Shown here: positions 7,758-15,540 of the stretch, piece by piece
How positions within the stretch are numbered: position 1 is the first letter of the stretch
Layout of the letters: each line of letters opens with the position of its first letter
DNA from: Nitrospirales bacterium
GTDB lineage: Bacteria > Nitrospirota > Nitrospiria > Nitrospirales > UBA8639
DNA: 64,000 bases
Direction: 5' to 3'
Assembly: GCA_020027205.1 (NCBI GenBank)
Contig: JAHRAQ010000025.1
Location: forward strand, 144,822-208,821
The notes under the pieces: generated by a model
What the model was told of the DNA's origin: nothing
What the model saw: only the letters and a program-made list of their open reading frames with translations
Database searches by the model: none
Position numbers and translations under genes: made by a program

Positions 7758-7760
7758 GAG

Positions 7761-8168
7761 ATGGGTGAGCCGTACACGATCCTGAAGGTGATGGGGCCGT
7801 ATCGCGAGCCGAGAGAATCGGCGTTGTCGTTTGATTATTCGGTCCAGCGCGCGACGTGGGCGACGCCGCAGGGGGTGCGGGTGAAGATCGGTCTGCGGGA
7901 GGAACTGGATGTGCTGAAGGCGAAGATGCAACTGGCGTCCGAGGGGACGCCGGGCCAGCAACTCCGCGTCAATCAAATTCTGGGGCGGGCGATGGCGGAT
8001 TGCAAACTCGACATCGCCAATGCCGAACATCTGTTTGATGAGCGGCGGGACGTGATGATCGCGCCCTTCACCGCGTCGTGGTCCCACCTCTTTCCCCGCC
8101 TGGAATCCTGGATGGACCGGGAACGCGACACCCTTCGCCGGAACATTGCCGAGAAGGTTGGGCTGTAA
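7761..8168 (+). CDS. Hypothetical protein, 135 residues
   Basis: Not recognised. The product is soluble, without signal peptide or transmembrane segment. The N-terminal half (EPYTILKVMGPYREPRESALSFDYS) looks beta-rich, and the C-terminal half (LGRAMADCKLDIANAEHL...ESWMDRERDTLRRNIAEKVGL) looks helical. Coding is supported by codon-position composition, a GGAGGG ribosome site just before the ATG and lack of any better frame. It follows the rhodanese gene by 28 bp on the same strand, so they may be cotranscribed. Confidence 0.6.
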   Translation: MGEPYTILKVMGPYREPRESALSFDYSVQRATWATPQGVRVKIGLREELDVLKAKMQLASEGTPGQQLRVNQILGRAMADCKLDIANAEHLFDERRDVMIAPFTASWSHLFPRLESWMDRERDTLRRNIAEKVGL

Positions 8169-8204
8169 GATTTTCGAATCGCCGCACCGGGGCGCCCCAC
8201 CGGA

Positions 8205-8837
8205 TCAAAACAGCGGGCGATACCGTTTCGAATACAGCCCCGTGGCGACTTCTCCAAAACCCAGCGAGGCATGGTCGGGGCGGCCCTGTCCGGTGAGATC
8301 GACGGCGTAATGGCCCCGAACCTGTTCCATGGCTTGTTCGTAGGGCATGGTGCGCTGGTAGAAATCGCCCGGCGCACGCGCGCCGACGGACAACACACGG
8401 ACTGCTTCGGCGGTCGCGTATCGCGGGTCGGAAAACACGTAGACGTCGGCCACGGCAAAGTCGCCGAGGTCATGCCCCGGCGTGGTGGCCGGAAGGTGTA
8501 TGGACAGGGAGCGTTGCTTTTGCAGATCCCGTATATGATGGAGCAGGGCGATGATCTGGCTGTCGGTGGTTTGCGCGGGCACGACCAGGCCGACGGCCTT
8601 CATTGATTCAACGTGGGCCGTGACGGTGAAAGGAGGCACCGGCGCCGACCGGGCTTCTTTGATTGACGCGGACGGGGATTCCGAGCGCGCCGCCGGTCCC
8701 TGCGGGGGGCGGATGTTTTTGGAGTCCGGAATAATCGCCTGAATAAAAATCCAGAGTCCGATGATGACCCCGAAGATCACCAGTGCCGGATGCAGCCCCA
8801 CGCGCCGGTTCGATCCGTTGGGAACCGGGTCACTCAT
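8205..8837 (-). CDS. Hypothetical membrane-anchored protein
   Basis: Not recognised at family level. The 210-residue protein has one N-terminal transmembrane helix (about 17-36, PALVIFGVIIGLWIFIQAII), then a Pro/Ala/Ser-rich linker (about 40-70). A soluble domain of about 140 residues rich in short beta/alpha elements follows (FTVTAHVESMKAVGLVVP...FAVADVYVFSDPRYATAE). The N-terminus is cytoplasmic if the basic residues (NRR) before the helix obey the positive-inside rule, putting the domain in the periplasm. It overlaps the upstream mazG stop by 8 bp and is therefore translated from the same mRNA. Confidence 0.7.
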   Translation of the reverse strand: MSDPVPNGSNRRVGLHPALVIFGVIIGLWIFIQAIIPDSKNIRPPQGPAARSESPSASIKEARSAPVPPFTVTAHVESMKAVGLVVPAQTTDSQIIALLHHIRDLQKQRSLSIHLPATTPGHDLGDFAVADVYVFSDPRYATAEAVRVLSVGARAPGDFYQRTMPYEQAMEQVRGHYAVDLTGQGRPDHASLGFGEVATGLYSKRYRPLF

Positions 8838-9714
8838 GGCGCCGGTGACCGGGAGGCGGAGACGGGGGCGGGGCGGCCGGGGATTCCTGTTGTTTTGCCG
8901 TCTCCCACAATGCGTCCCACTCCGCGGCCGTTAATTCCCACAGCGGCCGGCCTTCCCGCGCGGCCTGTCGTTCCATGAACTGAAACCGCGTTAGAAATCG
9001 TTCATTGGCCTTTCGCAGGGCTTCTTCGGGATTAACGCGCAGCACACGCGCGATGTTGACCATGGTCAATAACACATCCCCGAATTCATGTTCAATGGCC
9101 GCGGCCGTCTCCGGCGGTTGATCGGCCCGCCAAGCCCCCGGCGTTTGCGTGAGACGGACGGTTTCCGTTCGCAATTCCTCCAGTTCTTCATGAAGTTTGT
9201 CCGTCACCTGTTCAGGAGTGTTCCAGTCAAACCCGGCGCGTGAGGCCCGCCGTTGCATGTGATGCGCCCGTAACAGGGCGGGGAGAGCGGCGGGGACGTC
9301 CGCCAGGACCGAATCGGAGCCGTGCCGGGCGGCGCGTTCGGCCTGTTTGATGGCGTCCCACTGCGCCGCGACCTGGTCGGCCGTGCGCACGGCGGAATTT
9401 CGAGCGCCATCTCCAAAGACATGCGGGTGTCGTCGTACGAGTTTTTCCCGCAACCCGGTAATCACGTCGTCGATGCCGAAGACGTTCTGCTCGGCTTCAA
9501 TGCGGGCATGCAGCAGGATCTGCAACAGGAGATCCCCCAGTTCTTCGCGCAAGTGCCGGGGGTCGCGGCGGTCCAGCGCGTCAAGAACTTCATACGCCTC
9601 TTCAAGCAAAAATGGTTTCAGGGAGTCGTGGGTTTGCTTTGCGTCCCACGGGCACCCTCCGGGGGAGCGGAGTTGCGCGACAAGGTTGACAAGATCGGAA
9701 AAGGTCTGGGACAT
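8830..9714 (-). CDS. mazG: Nucleoside triphosphate pyrophosphohydrolase MazG
   Basis: Cytoplasmic all-alpha NTP pyrophosphatase that hydrolyses (d)NTPs to monophosphates and cleans aberrant nucleotides. The 294 residues contain two MazG modules. The first has GGCPWDAKQTHDSLKPFLLEEAYE and LREELGDLLLQ, supplying the EExxE and ExxD metal ligands. The second has EELEEL and IEHEFGDVLLTMVNIAR. The ATG at 9714 precedes the conserved domain and has GGAG upstream; the frame continues to 9780. The C-terminal tail is proline-rich (AAPPPSPPPGHRR). It heads a two-gene unit with the membrane-anchored unknown protein. Confidence 0.95.
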   Translation of the reverse strand: MSQTFSDLVNLVAQLRSPGGCPWDAKQTHDSLKPFLLEEAYEVLDALDRRDPRHLREELGDLLLQILLHARIEAEQNVFGIDDVITGLREKLVRRHPHVFGDGARNSAVRTADQVAAQWDAIKQAERAARHGSDSVLADVPAALPALLRAHHMQRRASRAGFDWNTPEQVTDKLHEELEELRTETVRLTQTPGAWRADQPPETAAAIEHEFGDVLLTMVNIARVLRVNPEEALRKANERFLTRFQFMERQAAREGRPLWELTAAEWDALWETAKQQESPAAPPPSPPPGHRRHE

Positions 9715-9878
9715 GAAAACGGTTGCTCCGGGGCGCGGGCGGACGTCAACTACCATAGCCGGTTTTCCGGCCCGCTTCAACGGACTTTTTTGGGCAACGT
9801 CTCATGTTGCGGGCCTGCCGGAATTATGATACTTTGCGTTTCCCGCGTTCCTGCGGCGAATGAATGTGGCTGGCGGCC

Positions 9879-10307
9879 ATGGCTGACACCGAAGAAACGG
9901 GATTTGTAATCCGAGACAAACGCGGCCAGGCGCGGGATGAATCCGTTTCCGGGGCTGTGCGGGACGAGGCTGTGTCCCCATCCCCATCCCCATCTTCATC
10001 CGCCACCCTGCCGCCCTCGCCTGATTCGGGGCCGCCCCAGGCGGGCCAGCCGCTTTCTTTTTCCTCGTTTGTTTTCTCGCTGGGCACGTCGGCCCTGATG
10101 TTGATGGGAGAACAACTGTCGCCCGATCAGCCTTCGCCCACGGTTAATCTGCCGCAGGCGAAAGAAATCATCGATATTCTCGCCATTTTAGAGAACAAAA
10201 CACAGGGCAATCTGACCGAAGACGAGGCCGCCATCATGCGCGATCTGCTGTACACGTTACAGATGAAATACGTCGGCCTGGCTTCGGGGTCTTCTCCGTC
10301 CTCCTGA
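9879..10307 (+). CDS. DUF1844 domain protein
   Basis: A 142-residue protein whose C-terminal half (SFSSFVFSLGTSALMLMGEQ, then AKEIIDILAILENKTQGNLTEDEAAIMRDLLYTLQMKYV) matches the DUF1844 pattern. The N-terminus (FVIRDKRG) is also typical, and the two are joined by a Ser/Pro-rich low-complexity linker (about 33-58). Function is unknown; the family is short and widespread in deltaproteobacteria and related phyla. An ATG five codons upstream (9864) is equally possible. No operon partner is evident. Confidence 0.85.
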   Translation: MADTEETGFVIRDKRGQARDESVSGAVRDEAVSPSPSPSSSATLPPSPDSGPPQAGQPLSFSSFVFSLGTSALMLMGEQLSPDQPSPTVNLPQAKEIIDILAILENKTQGNLTEDEAAIMRDLLYTLQMKYVGLASGSSPSS

Positions 10308-10487
10308 CGGGCGCCCACATGCAGGCCACATGGTTTTTGTGATGATCCATTGGCCCATGTCAATCGCAGACGTCCCATCGCATCACCGCACCCGGCAGGG
10401 CGCCGGTGACTTCCTGACCCCCGTTCTCTTCATCCCCACACAAGGGGAGGCGGTGTCCGTGCCCGGAAGTTTGTCTCCGGCTTGGTA

Positions 10488-12788
10488 ATGGCGACTTCTT
10501 CAAAAGTATCCGCGCGTTTGTTTTCGTCCCCGAAGGCCGGAAAGCGGCTCATTCGAGACGATGAGGCCGGTCTCCGGGAAGGGAATCTGCATTTAAAACC
10601 GGTCTGGGTTGTGCTGCTCCTGTTGATTCCCTGCGTACTGCTCACCTTGTATTACGCGCCGTATGGCCGAGTGGGGAGCGGGGCGTCCGACTCCCTTCTT
10701 CCCAGCCCGAGTTACGCGCTGGTCCTGTTCCTCCTGTATCTGGACATCGTCGGCGTGGTGGTCCTGGCGCTTCTCTTGTCCCGCAATCTGATCAAAGCCT
10801 ATTTTGAGCGTCGCCACCGGCTGTTGGGGTCGGGGTTTCGAACCAAATTGATTGCCGCCTTCATCGGGTTTTCCCTGATCCCGACCGTGCTGCTGGCGTT
10901 TGTGGCCAGCGGCGTCATCAATGAAGTGATGAAAGTCTGGTTCAGCAGTCAGATTGAGGAGGTGCTTGGCGACGCGGAAACGCTGGCCACGCGGTATCAT
11001 GAGGAACACACGGCCCTGGCCGCCGAAAGCGCGCGGGCCATCAGCCGGGAAATTTACCGCGAAGATCTGTTGCGTCCGGAGCATCGTGAATTATTGCTGA
11101 CGGCCATGGCCCGGCGGCGCGCGGAATTCAACGTGGCCGGCGTGGAAATCTTCTCGTCCAAACTGGAACCGCTCGCCCAGACGCTGTCCCCGGACGTTCC
11201 CGTTCGGGCGTTGAATCTGCCGGTCGGACAACTCGCGTTGCGGGTTCTGGATTCCGGCACGGACATGACGTCGGTGCAGGCCGCGCCGACCGGACGCCTG
11301 ATTCGCGCCGCCGTGCCGATCGATTCCAATGCCCGGAACGGCGGCGCGGCCGGGGTCGTGATTGTTGACGCCTACATGCCCGAAGCGTTTCTGGGCAAAA
11401 TAGAAAACATCACCAAACAATACAGGGATTTCCGGAACGTGCAGGTAATGGAAAATCCCATCAGGGCCGGGGCCTATTTGTTTGTCGCGGTGATCACCCT
11501 GCTGCTGTTGTTCAGCGCCACATGGTTTGGATTTTACGTCGCGAAGGGGATTACCGTGCCGATTCAGAAATTGGCCGAAGGGACGGACGCCGTTGCCAAG
11601 GGCGATCTCGACGTGAGAATCGCCGTCAGGGCCACGGATGAAATCGGCACGTTGATCGGGTCGTTTAATCGCATGACCTCGGATTTGTCGAGCAACAAAG
11701 TCAAACTGGAACAAGTCAATCAATCCCTCCGGCAATCCAACGTCGAGATTGACCGCCGGCGGGCCTACACGGAATTGGTGGTGGATACCATCGCGTCCGG
11801 CGTGCTGTCCGTGGACACCCATGGCATCATTACGACGTTCAATCCTTCCGCCGAACGGATTTTGGGAGTGGAGGCCGACACCATCCGCGGGAAGATGATG
11901 ACGGACGTCTTCAAGACGCACCGGTTCACGTTGTTTGAAAAGGCCTATGACCGTGTTTTAATTGACGGACGGGAAACGGTCACGCTTGAAGGGCAGATTG
12001 AGCGACAGGAAAAATCTCTCACCATGGGGGTCAGTTTGTCCAGAATGCGAAACGACGCGGGGCAGGATTTGGGGTTCGTGTTCGTGTTTGAAGACCGCAC
12101 CGAATTAATCAAAGCCCAGAAAGCCGCGGCGTGGCAGGAGGTGGCACAACGGGTCGCGCATGAAATCAAAAACCCGCTGACCCCCATCCAACTCGCGGCC
12201 CAGCGGTTGCGGAAAAAGTTTTTTGAAAAGTCCCCCGACTTTCGGGATATTTTCGATCAATCGACCAATGTGATTGTGAACGAGGTCGGGAGTCTGAAAC
12301 GCATAGTGGATGAATTCGTCAACTTTTCGAGGATGCCCGTGCCGAATATGACCAGAGAATCATTGCACGACATCATCGAGAACGTGATCAAACTCTATCG
12401 GGGAGGGCATCGTGACATTGAGTTTGTGCCGACGCTTGACCCTTCCGTTCCGCCTTTCAATATCGACAGCGAACAAATACGGCGAATCTTTGTGAATCTG
12501 TTTGATAATGCCGTTCAGGCCATGGAGCAGAAGGGGCGGATCCTGATTGCCACGGAAATGGATTGGAACCGCACGCGGGTTCGAATTACCGTGGCCGACG
12601 AAGGGCCAGGCATTCCTCCGGATGACCAGGAAAAACTGTTTGCGCCGTATTTTTCCCGAAAGCAAACGGGAACCGGACTTGGATTGGCGATTGTGCATCG
12701 AATCGTGACGGATCACGGGGGAACCATTCAGGCCGCCAACCGTCATCCTCGCGGGGCCGGCTTTATCATTGAACTGCCCGTTGCCTGA
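10488..12788 (+). CDS. ntrY: NtrY-like membrane sensor histidine kinase
   Basis: A 766-residue sensor kinase of the NtrY family, signalling nitrogen or redox status to NtrX. Order of parts: several N-terminal transmembrane segments (about 35-140); an extracytoplasmic loop (about 145-320); a further transmembrane helix (about 325-345); HAMP; a PAS domain (DTIASGVLSVDTHGIITTFNPSAERILG); HisKA with phospho-acceptor H558 in VAHEIKNPLTP; then HATPase_c with N, G1 and G2 boxes (LFDNAVQAME, DEGPGIP, TGLGLAIVHRI). The ATG at 10488 is preferred over a TTG two codons earlier. It is followed after 51 bp by its response regulator. Confidence 0.93.
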   Translation: MATSSKVSARLFSSPKAGKRLIRDDEAGLREGNLHLKPVWVVLLLLIPCVLLTLYYAPYGRVGSGASDSLLPSPSYALVLFLLYLDIVGVVVLALLLSRNLIKAYFERRHRLLGSGFRTKLIAAFIGFSLIPTVLLAFVASGVINEVMKVWFSSQIEEVLGDAETLATRYHEEHTALAAESARAISREIYREDLLRPEHRELLLTAMARRRAEFNVAGVEIFSSKLEPLAQTLSPDVPVRALNLPVGQLALRVLDSGTDMTSVQAAPTGRLIRAAVPIDSNARNGGAAGVVIVDAYMPEAFLGKIENITKQYRDFRNVQVMENPIRAGAYLFVAVITLLLLFSATWFGFYVAKGITVPIQKLAEGTDAVAKGDLDVRIAVRATDEIGTLIGSFNRMTSDLSSNKVKLEQVNQSLRQSNVEIDRRRAYTELVVDTIASGVLSVDTHGIITTFNPSAERILGVEADTIRGKMMTDVFKTHRFTLFEKAYDRVLIDGRETVTLEGQIERQEKSLTMGVSLSRMRNDAGQDLGFVFVFEDRTELIKAQKAAAWQEVAQRVAHEIKNPLTPIQLAAQRLRKKFFEKSPDFRDIFDQSTNVIVNEVGSLKRIVDEFVNFSRMPVPNMTRESLHDIIENVIKLYRGGHRDIEFVPTLDPSVPPFNIDSEQIRRIFVNLFDNAVQAMEQKGRILIATEMDWNRTRVRITVADEGPGIPPDDQEKLFAPYFSRKQTGTGLGLAIVHRIVTDHGGTIQAANRHPRGAGFIIELPVA

Positions 12789-12839
12789 TCCGTGGCCCCG
12801 GTCATGCGCGCCCCTCGTGCCTAACCCGGAGGACAAAGA

Positions 12840-14228
12840 ATGTCCGGTACGATCTGCATCGTTGACGATGAACCAGAGATTCTGAAAACACTGGGCGGCA
12901 TTCTGACCGACGAAGGGTATCAGGTTGTGACGGCACAGGATGGCGCGGAAGCCCTGAACATCATTCAGGAGAACGCTCCGGACGTCATGCTCCTCGATAT
13001 CTGGATGCCCCGTCTCGATGGTCTGGAAGTGTTGCAGCGCGTGAGACGGCAATTTCCCTCCATAAGCGTCATCATGATGTCCGGGCACGGTTCCGTCGAA
13101 AGCGCGGTCAAAGCCACCAGGCTCGGAGCCTATGATTATCTGGAAAAACCGCTGGACATGGACAGGGTCACCATTCTGGTGCGCAATGCCGTGCACCACA
13201 GCCGCCTGGAGGAGGAAAACCTTAACCTTCGCGTGAAGATTACCCGCCATTCAACGCTGGTCGGGTCATCGTCCGTCATGGAGAAACTCCGGCAGCAAAT
13301 TGCGGCGGCGGCGGCGGTCCACAGCCGCGTGCTGATTTCCGGGGAAAACGGGACGGGAAAGGAGTTGGTGGCCAGAGCCATTCATCAACAAAGTTCCCGC
13401 CGAGGCCATCCCTTTGTGGAAATTAATTGCGCGGCTATTCCCGACACCCTGATTGAATCGGAACTGTTCGGACATGAACGCGGCGCGTTCACCGGAGCCG
13501 TGTCTCAAAAACGCGGGAAGTTTGATTTGGCGGACGGCGGCACGTTGTTTCTCGACGAAATCGGCGACATGAGCATCGCCACCCAGGCCAAAATCCTGCG
13601 CGTGCTGGAAGAGCAGCGATTTTCCAGAGTCGGCGGCGGAAAATCGATCAAGGTCAATGTCCGCGTGATCGCGGCATCCAACAAAGACCTTCGCCGGGCC
13701 ATTCACGAAGGGCATTTTCGCGAGGATCTGTTCTACCGCGTCAACGTCCTGCCGATCGACGTGCCGCCGCTCCGTGCCAGACGTGAAGATATCCCGACCC
13801 TGACGCGGCATTTTTTAAAACTGCACGCGGAAGAGCAGGGGGTGAGGCCCAAAGAAATCGTGCCGGACGCACTGGACGTGCTGGTGCGGCATGACTGGCC
13901 GGGCAACGTTCGTGAACTTCGCAACCAAACCGAGCGCATTATGATCATGGCCCCTCACGACACTCTCGGCGTCGACGACGTCATGCCGTTCATGCCCGCT
14001 GGGGAGGCAGCCCGCGTCGGCCCGATGGAGCGGACGGACTCCCTGCGCGCGGCCCGGCTGGCGTTTGAGCGGGAGTATATTGCGACCCGGTTGCGGGAGA
14101 ATGACTGGAACGTGGCAAAGACCGCCGAAGACCTGAAAGTGGAGCGCAGTCATTTGCATCGCAAAATCAAACTCCTGAACGTGGCGCCTGATTCGAAATC
14201 CGGGAAGCCTCCGCGGACGGACCGCTGA
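12840..14228 (+). CDS. ntrX: NtrX-like sigma-54 response regulator
   Basis: A 462-residue NtrC-family transcription activator. The receiver domain (1-120) has phospho-acceptor D53 in VMLLDIWMP. The AAA+ domain (about 140-375) carries Walker A GENGTGKE, the sigma-54 contact loop GAFTGA near 215, Walker B TLFLDEIGDM and an arginine-finger region. The C-terminal Fis-type helix-turn-helix includes NVAKTAEDLKVERSHLHRKIKLL. AGGACAAAGA precedes the ATG. Paired with the adjacent NtrY it would activate sigma-54 promoters; no convincing sigma-54 site was found near the glnB-amtB-glnA genes downstream. Confidence 0.95.
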   Translation: MSGTICIVDDEPEILKTLGGILTDEGYQVVTAQDGAEALNIIQENAPDVMLLDIWMPRLDGLEVLQRVRRQFPSISVIMMSGHGSVESAVKATRLGAYDYLEKPLDMDRVTILVRNAVHHSRLEEENLNLRVKITRHSTLVGSSSVMEKLRQQIAAAAAVHSRVLISGENGTGKELVARAIHQQSSRRGHPFVEINCAAIPDTLIESELFGHERGAFTGAVSQKRGKFDLADGGTLFLDEIGDMSIATQAKILRVLEEQRFSRVGGGKSIKVNVRVIAASNKDLRRAIHEGHFREDLFYRVNVLPIDVPPLRARREDIPTLTRHFLKLHAEEQGVRPKEIVPDALDVLVRHDWPGNVRELRNQTERIMIMAPHDTLGVDDVMPFMPAGEAARVGPMERTDSLRAARLAFEREYIATRLRENDWNVAKTAEDLKVERSHLHRKIKLLNVAPDSKSGKPPRTDR

Positions 14229-14291
14229 TCCGGGAAGGGCGGGGTGACCGATGACGCTGTCGCGTGGGTTGCCGCCCGAGATGAGAAAGCC

Positions 14292-14924
14292 ATGCGCGTG
14301 ACCCAACTTGGTGTGCTGGTTTCGGGGAGAGGCTCCAATCTTCGGGCCATTGCGGAGGGGATCGAGGCCGGAACCGTGCCGGCCAGGATCGCCGTGGTCG
14401 TCGGCAATAAACACAACGTTCCCGCCATGGAATACGCCGGACGTCATGGCCTGAAGACCGTCTTTCTGGATCCGAAGTCCGTGACGTCTTCGACGGACCC
14501 TCGCCGGGCCTATGACCGGAAACTCCTGCGGGTGTTGAACGAGCACCGGGTCGAGTTGGTGATTCTGGCGGGCTATATGCGCATCGTCTCATCGGCGCTC
14601 ATTGAGGCGTATGCCTCGCGCATGATGAACATTCATCCGTCCCTGCTGCCGAGTTTTCCCGGATTGGACGCCCAGCAGCAGGCGTTGGATCATGGGGCAA
14701 AGATCTCCGGTTGCACCGTGCATTTCGTCACGGAAGGCGTGGATGAAGGGCCTATCATCCTGCAACAGGCCGTGCCGGTGCATGAAGGCGATACCGCCGA
14801 GACCCTGTCCGAGCGCATTCTCAACGAAGAACACCAACTGCTGCCGCAGGCGATCCGGCTATTCGCGGAGGGGCGATTGCGCGTCACGGGACGAACCGTC
14901 CGCATCGACGGGGAGGGCGCCTGA
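14292..14924 (+). CDS. purN: Phosphoribosylglycinamide formyltransferase
   Basis: Transfers formyl from 10-formyltetrahydrofolate to GAR in purine synthesis. The 210-residue product has the GAR-binding GVLVSGRGSNL at its start, MRIVSSALIEAY, the catalytic asparagine-histidine pair in MMNIHPSLLPSFPGLDAQQQAL, and GCTVHFVTEGVDEGPIILQ with the essential aspartate. The ATG at 14292 directly precedes the first beta strand. A GTG at 14244 with GGGCGGGG upstream would add 16 residues. It follows ntrX closely and may be read from the same transcript. Confidence 0.95.
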   Translation: MRVTQLGVLVSGRGSNLRAIAEGIEAGTVPARIAVVVGNKHNVPAMEYAGRHGLKTVFLDPKSVTSSTDPRRAYDRKLLRVLNEHRVELVILAGYMRIVSSALIEAYASRMMNIHPSLLPSFPGLDAQQQALDHGAKISGCTVHFVTEGVDEGPIILQQAVPVHEGDTAETLSERILNEEHQLLPQAIRLFAEGRLRVTGRTVRIDGEGA

Positions 14925-14953
14925 TTGCGTGACAGGCGCGCATTTGATAGAAT
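14925..14953 (+). promoter_or_regulatory. Candidate tRNA-Ala promoter
   Basis: TTGCGT (14925-14930), a 17-bp spacer and TAGAAT (14948-14953), with the mature tRNA beginning 11 bp later. It overlaps the end of purN by one base. Confidence 0.55.
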
Positions 14954-14964
14954 GCGCCGCGTGT

Positions 14965-15040
14965 GGGGGGCTAGCTCAGTTGGGAGAGCACAACGTTCGC
15001 AACGTTGGGGTCGGGGGTTCAAGTCCCCTGCCCTCCACCA
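14965..15040 (+). tRNA. tRNA-Ala (CGC)
   Basis: A 76-nt cloverleaf. GGGGGGC pairs with GCCCTCC in the acceptor, with one G-U pair. The D-arm is GCTCAGTTGGGAGAGC. The anticodon stem CAACG/CGTTG encloses TTCGCAA, giving anticodon CGC. The T-arm is GGGGGTTCAAGTCCCCT. CCA is encoded. Confidence 0.94.
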
Positions 15041-15104
15041 CCTTCCCATCTTCCCGGACAACGCATCGTCGACGCCCCCGGCATGACTCGACAAGGAGTG
15101 GCTC

Positions 15105-15326
15105 ATGGATACCCATTTTCGGAGTGTGGTCAAAGGCGTGAGTTGGAGGGTCCTGGCGACGCTTGTGACCATCATTGTTGTTTTTTTGTATTCCGGCGAA
15201 TGGACGGCGGCGGCGCTTGTCGGCATGATGGACGCCCTTGCCAAAATCGTTCTGTACTGGGGGCACGAACGTCTCTGGCAACGCATTGCGTGGGGCCGCC
15301 TTCTCCCCACGGTCTCTTCCCCCTGA
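15105..15326 (+). CDS. DUF2061 small membrane protein
   Basis: A 73-residue integral membrane protein with two transmembrane helices (about 14-30 and 34-52). It carries the family pattern KGVSWRVLATLVTIIV followed by AKIVLYWGHERLWQRIAWG. Function is unknown; members of this family are sometimes fused or adjacent to sulfur-assimilation genes, but nothing here indicates that. AAGGAG lies about ten bases before the ATG. It stands alone between tRNA-Ala and the leader of the porin operon. Confidence 0.88.
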   Translation: MDTHFRSVVKGVSWRVLATLVTIIVVFLYSGEWTAAALVGMMDALAKIVLYWGHERLWQRIAWGRLLPTVSSP

Positions 15327-15389
15327 TTCTCTCCATCAAGGGGTCAAACACCCGGTCCTGCGGCGTTTTGGCGTCTTGCACAATAAGGC

Positions 15390-15419
15390 TTGACAAGGCC
15401 CCGGCCCCGATGCTATAAG
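15390..15419 (+). promoter_or_regulatory. Strong sigma-70 promoter of the porin-glnB-amtB-glnA operon
   Basis: TTGACA (15390-15395, perfect), an 18-bp spacer and TATAAG (15414-15419, five of six). Transcription would begin near 15426, about 115 bp upstream of the porin start and immediately before the structured leader. This is one of the best promoter matches in the window. Confidence 0.75.
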
Positions 15420-15425
15420 GGGGAA

Positions 15426-15511
15426 ACATTCGAGACAGCGTCGTCTCGAGATCATCATGGCGGACGATGAAGTCCCCCGGCTTGGCGAACGAGCCGGAGG
15501 GCTTTTTTTTT
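15426..15511 (+). promoter_or_regulatory. ANTAR-type dual hexaloop antitermination leader
   Basis: Three consecutive RNA hairpins follow the promoter. P1: CGAGAC (15431-15436) pairs perfectly with GTCTCG (15443-15448) around the hexaloop AGCGTC. P2: ATCATC (15451-15456) pairs with GACGAT (15463-15468), one A-C mismatch, around the hexaloop ATGGCG. Both loops have A at position 1 and G at position 4, the signature bound by ANTAR-domain antiterminators such as NasR, EutV and Geobacter GnfR. Terminator: CCGGCT/AGCCGG core (15477-15482/15492-15497) extending outward past one C-A mismatch to 15469/15505, then nine T (15503-15511). The terminator 5' arm begins where P2 ends, so P2 stabilisation could block it. 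The porin ribosome site follows the terminator. The structure is seen in sequence; the trans-acting protein is inferred. Confidence 0.75.
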
Positions 15512-15540
15512 GACAAGTTGACAAGAGGAGGACGGATTAC

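Noticed and set aside
15426..15511. Known metabolite riboswitch such as fluoride, ZTP, guanidine or glutamine type
   Set aside because: None of the conserved cores I know fits, whereas the two A1/G4 hexaloops plus terminator fit the ANTAR target.
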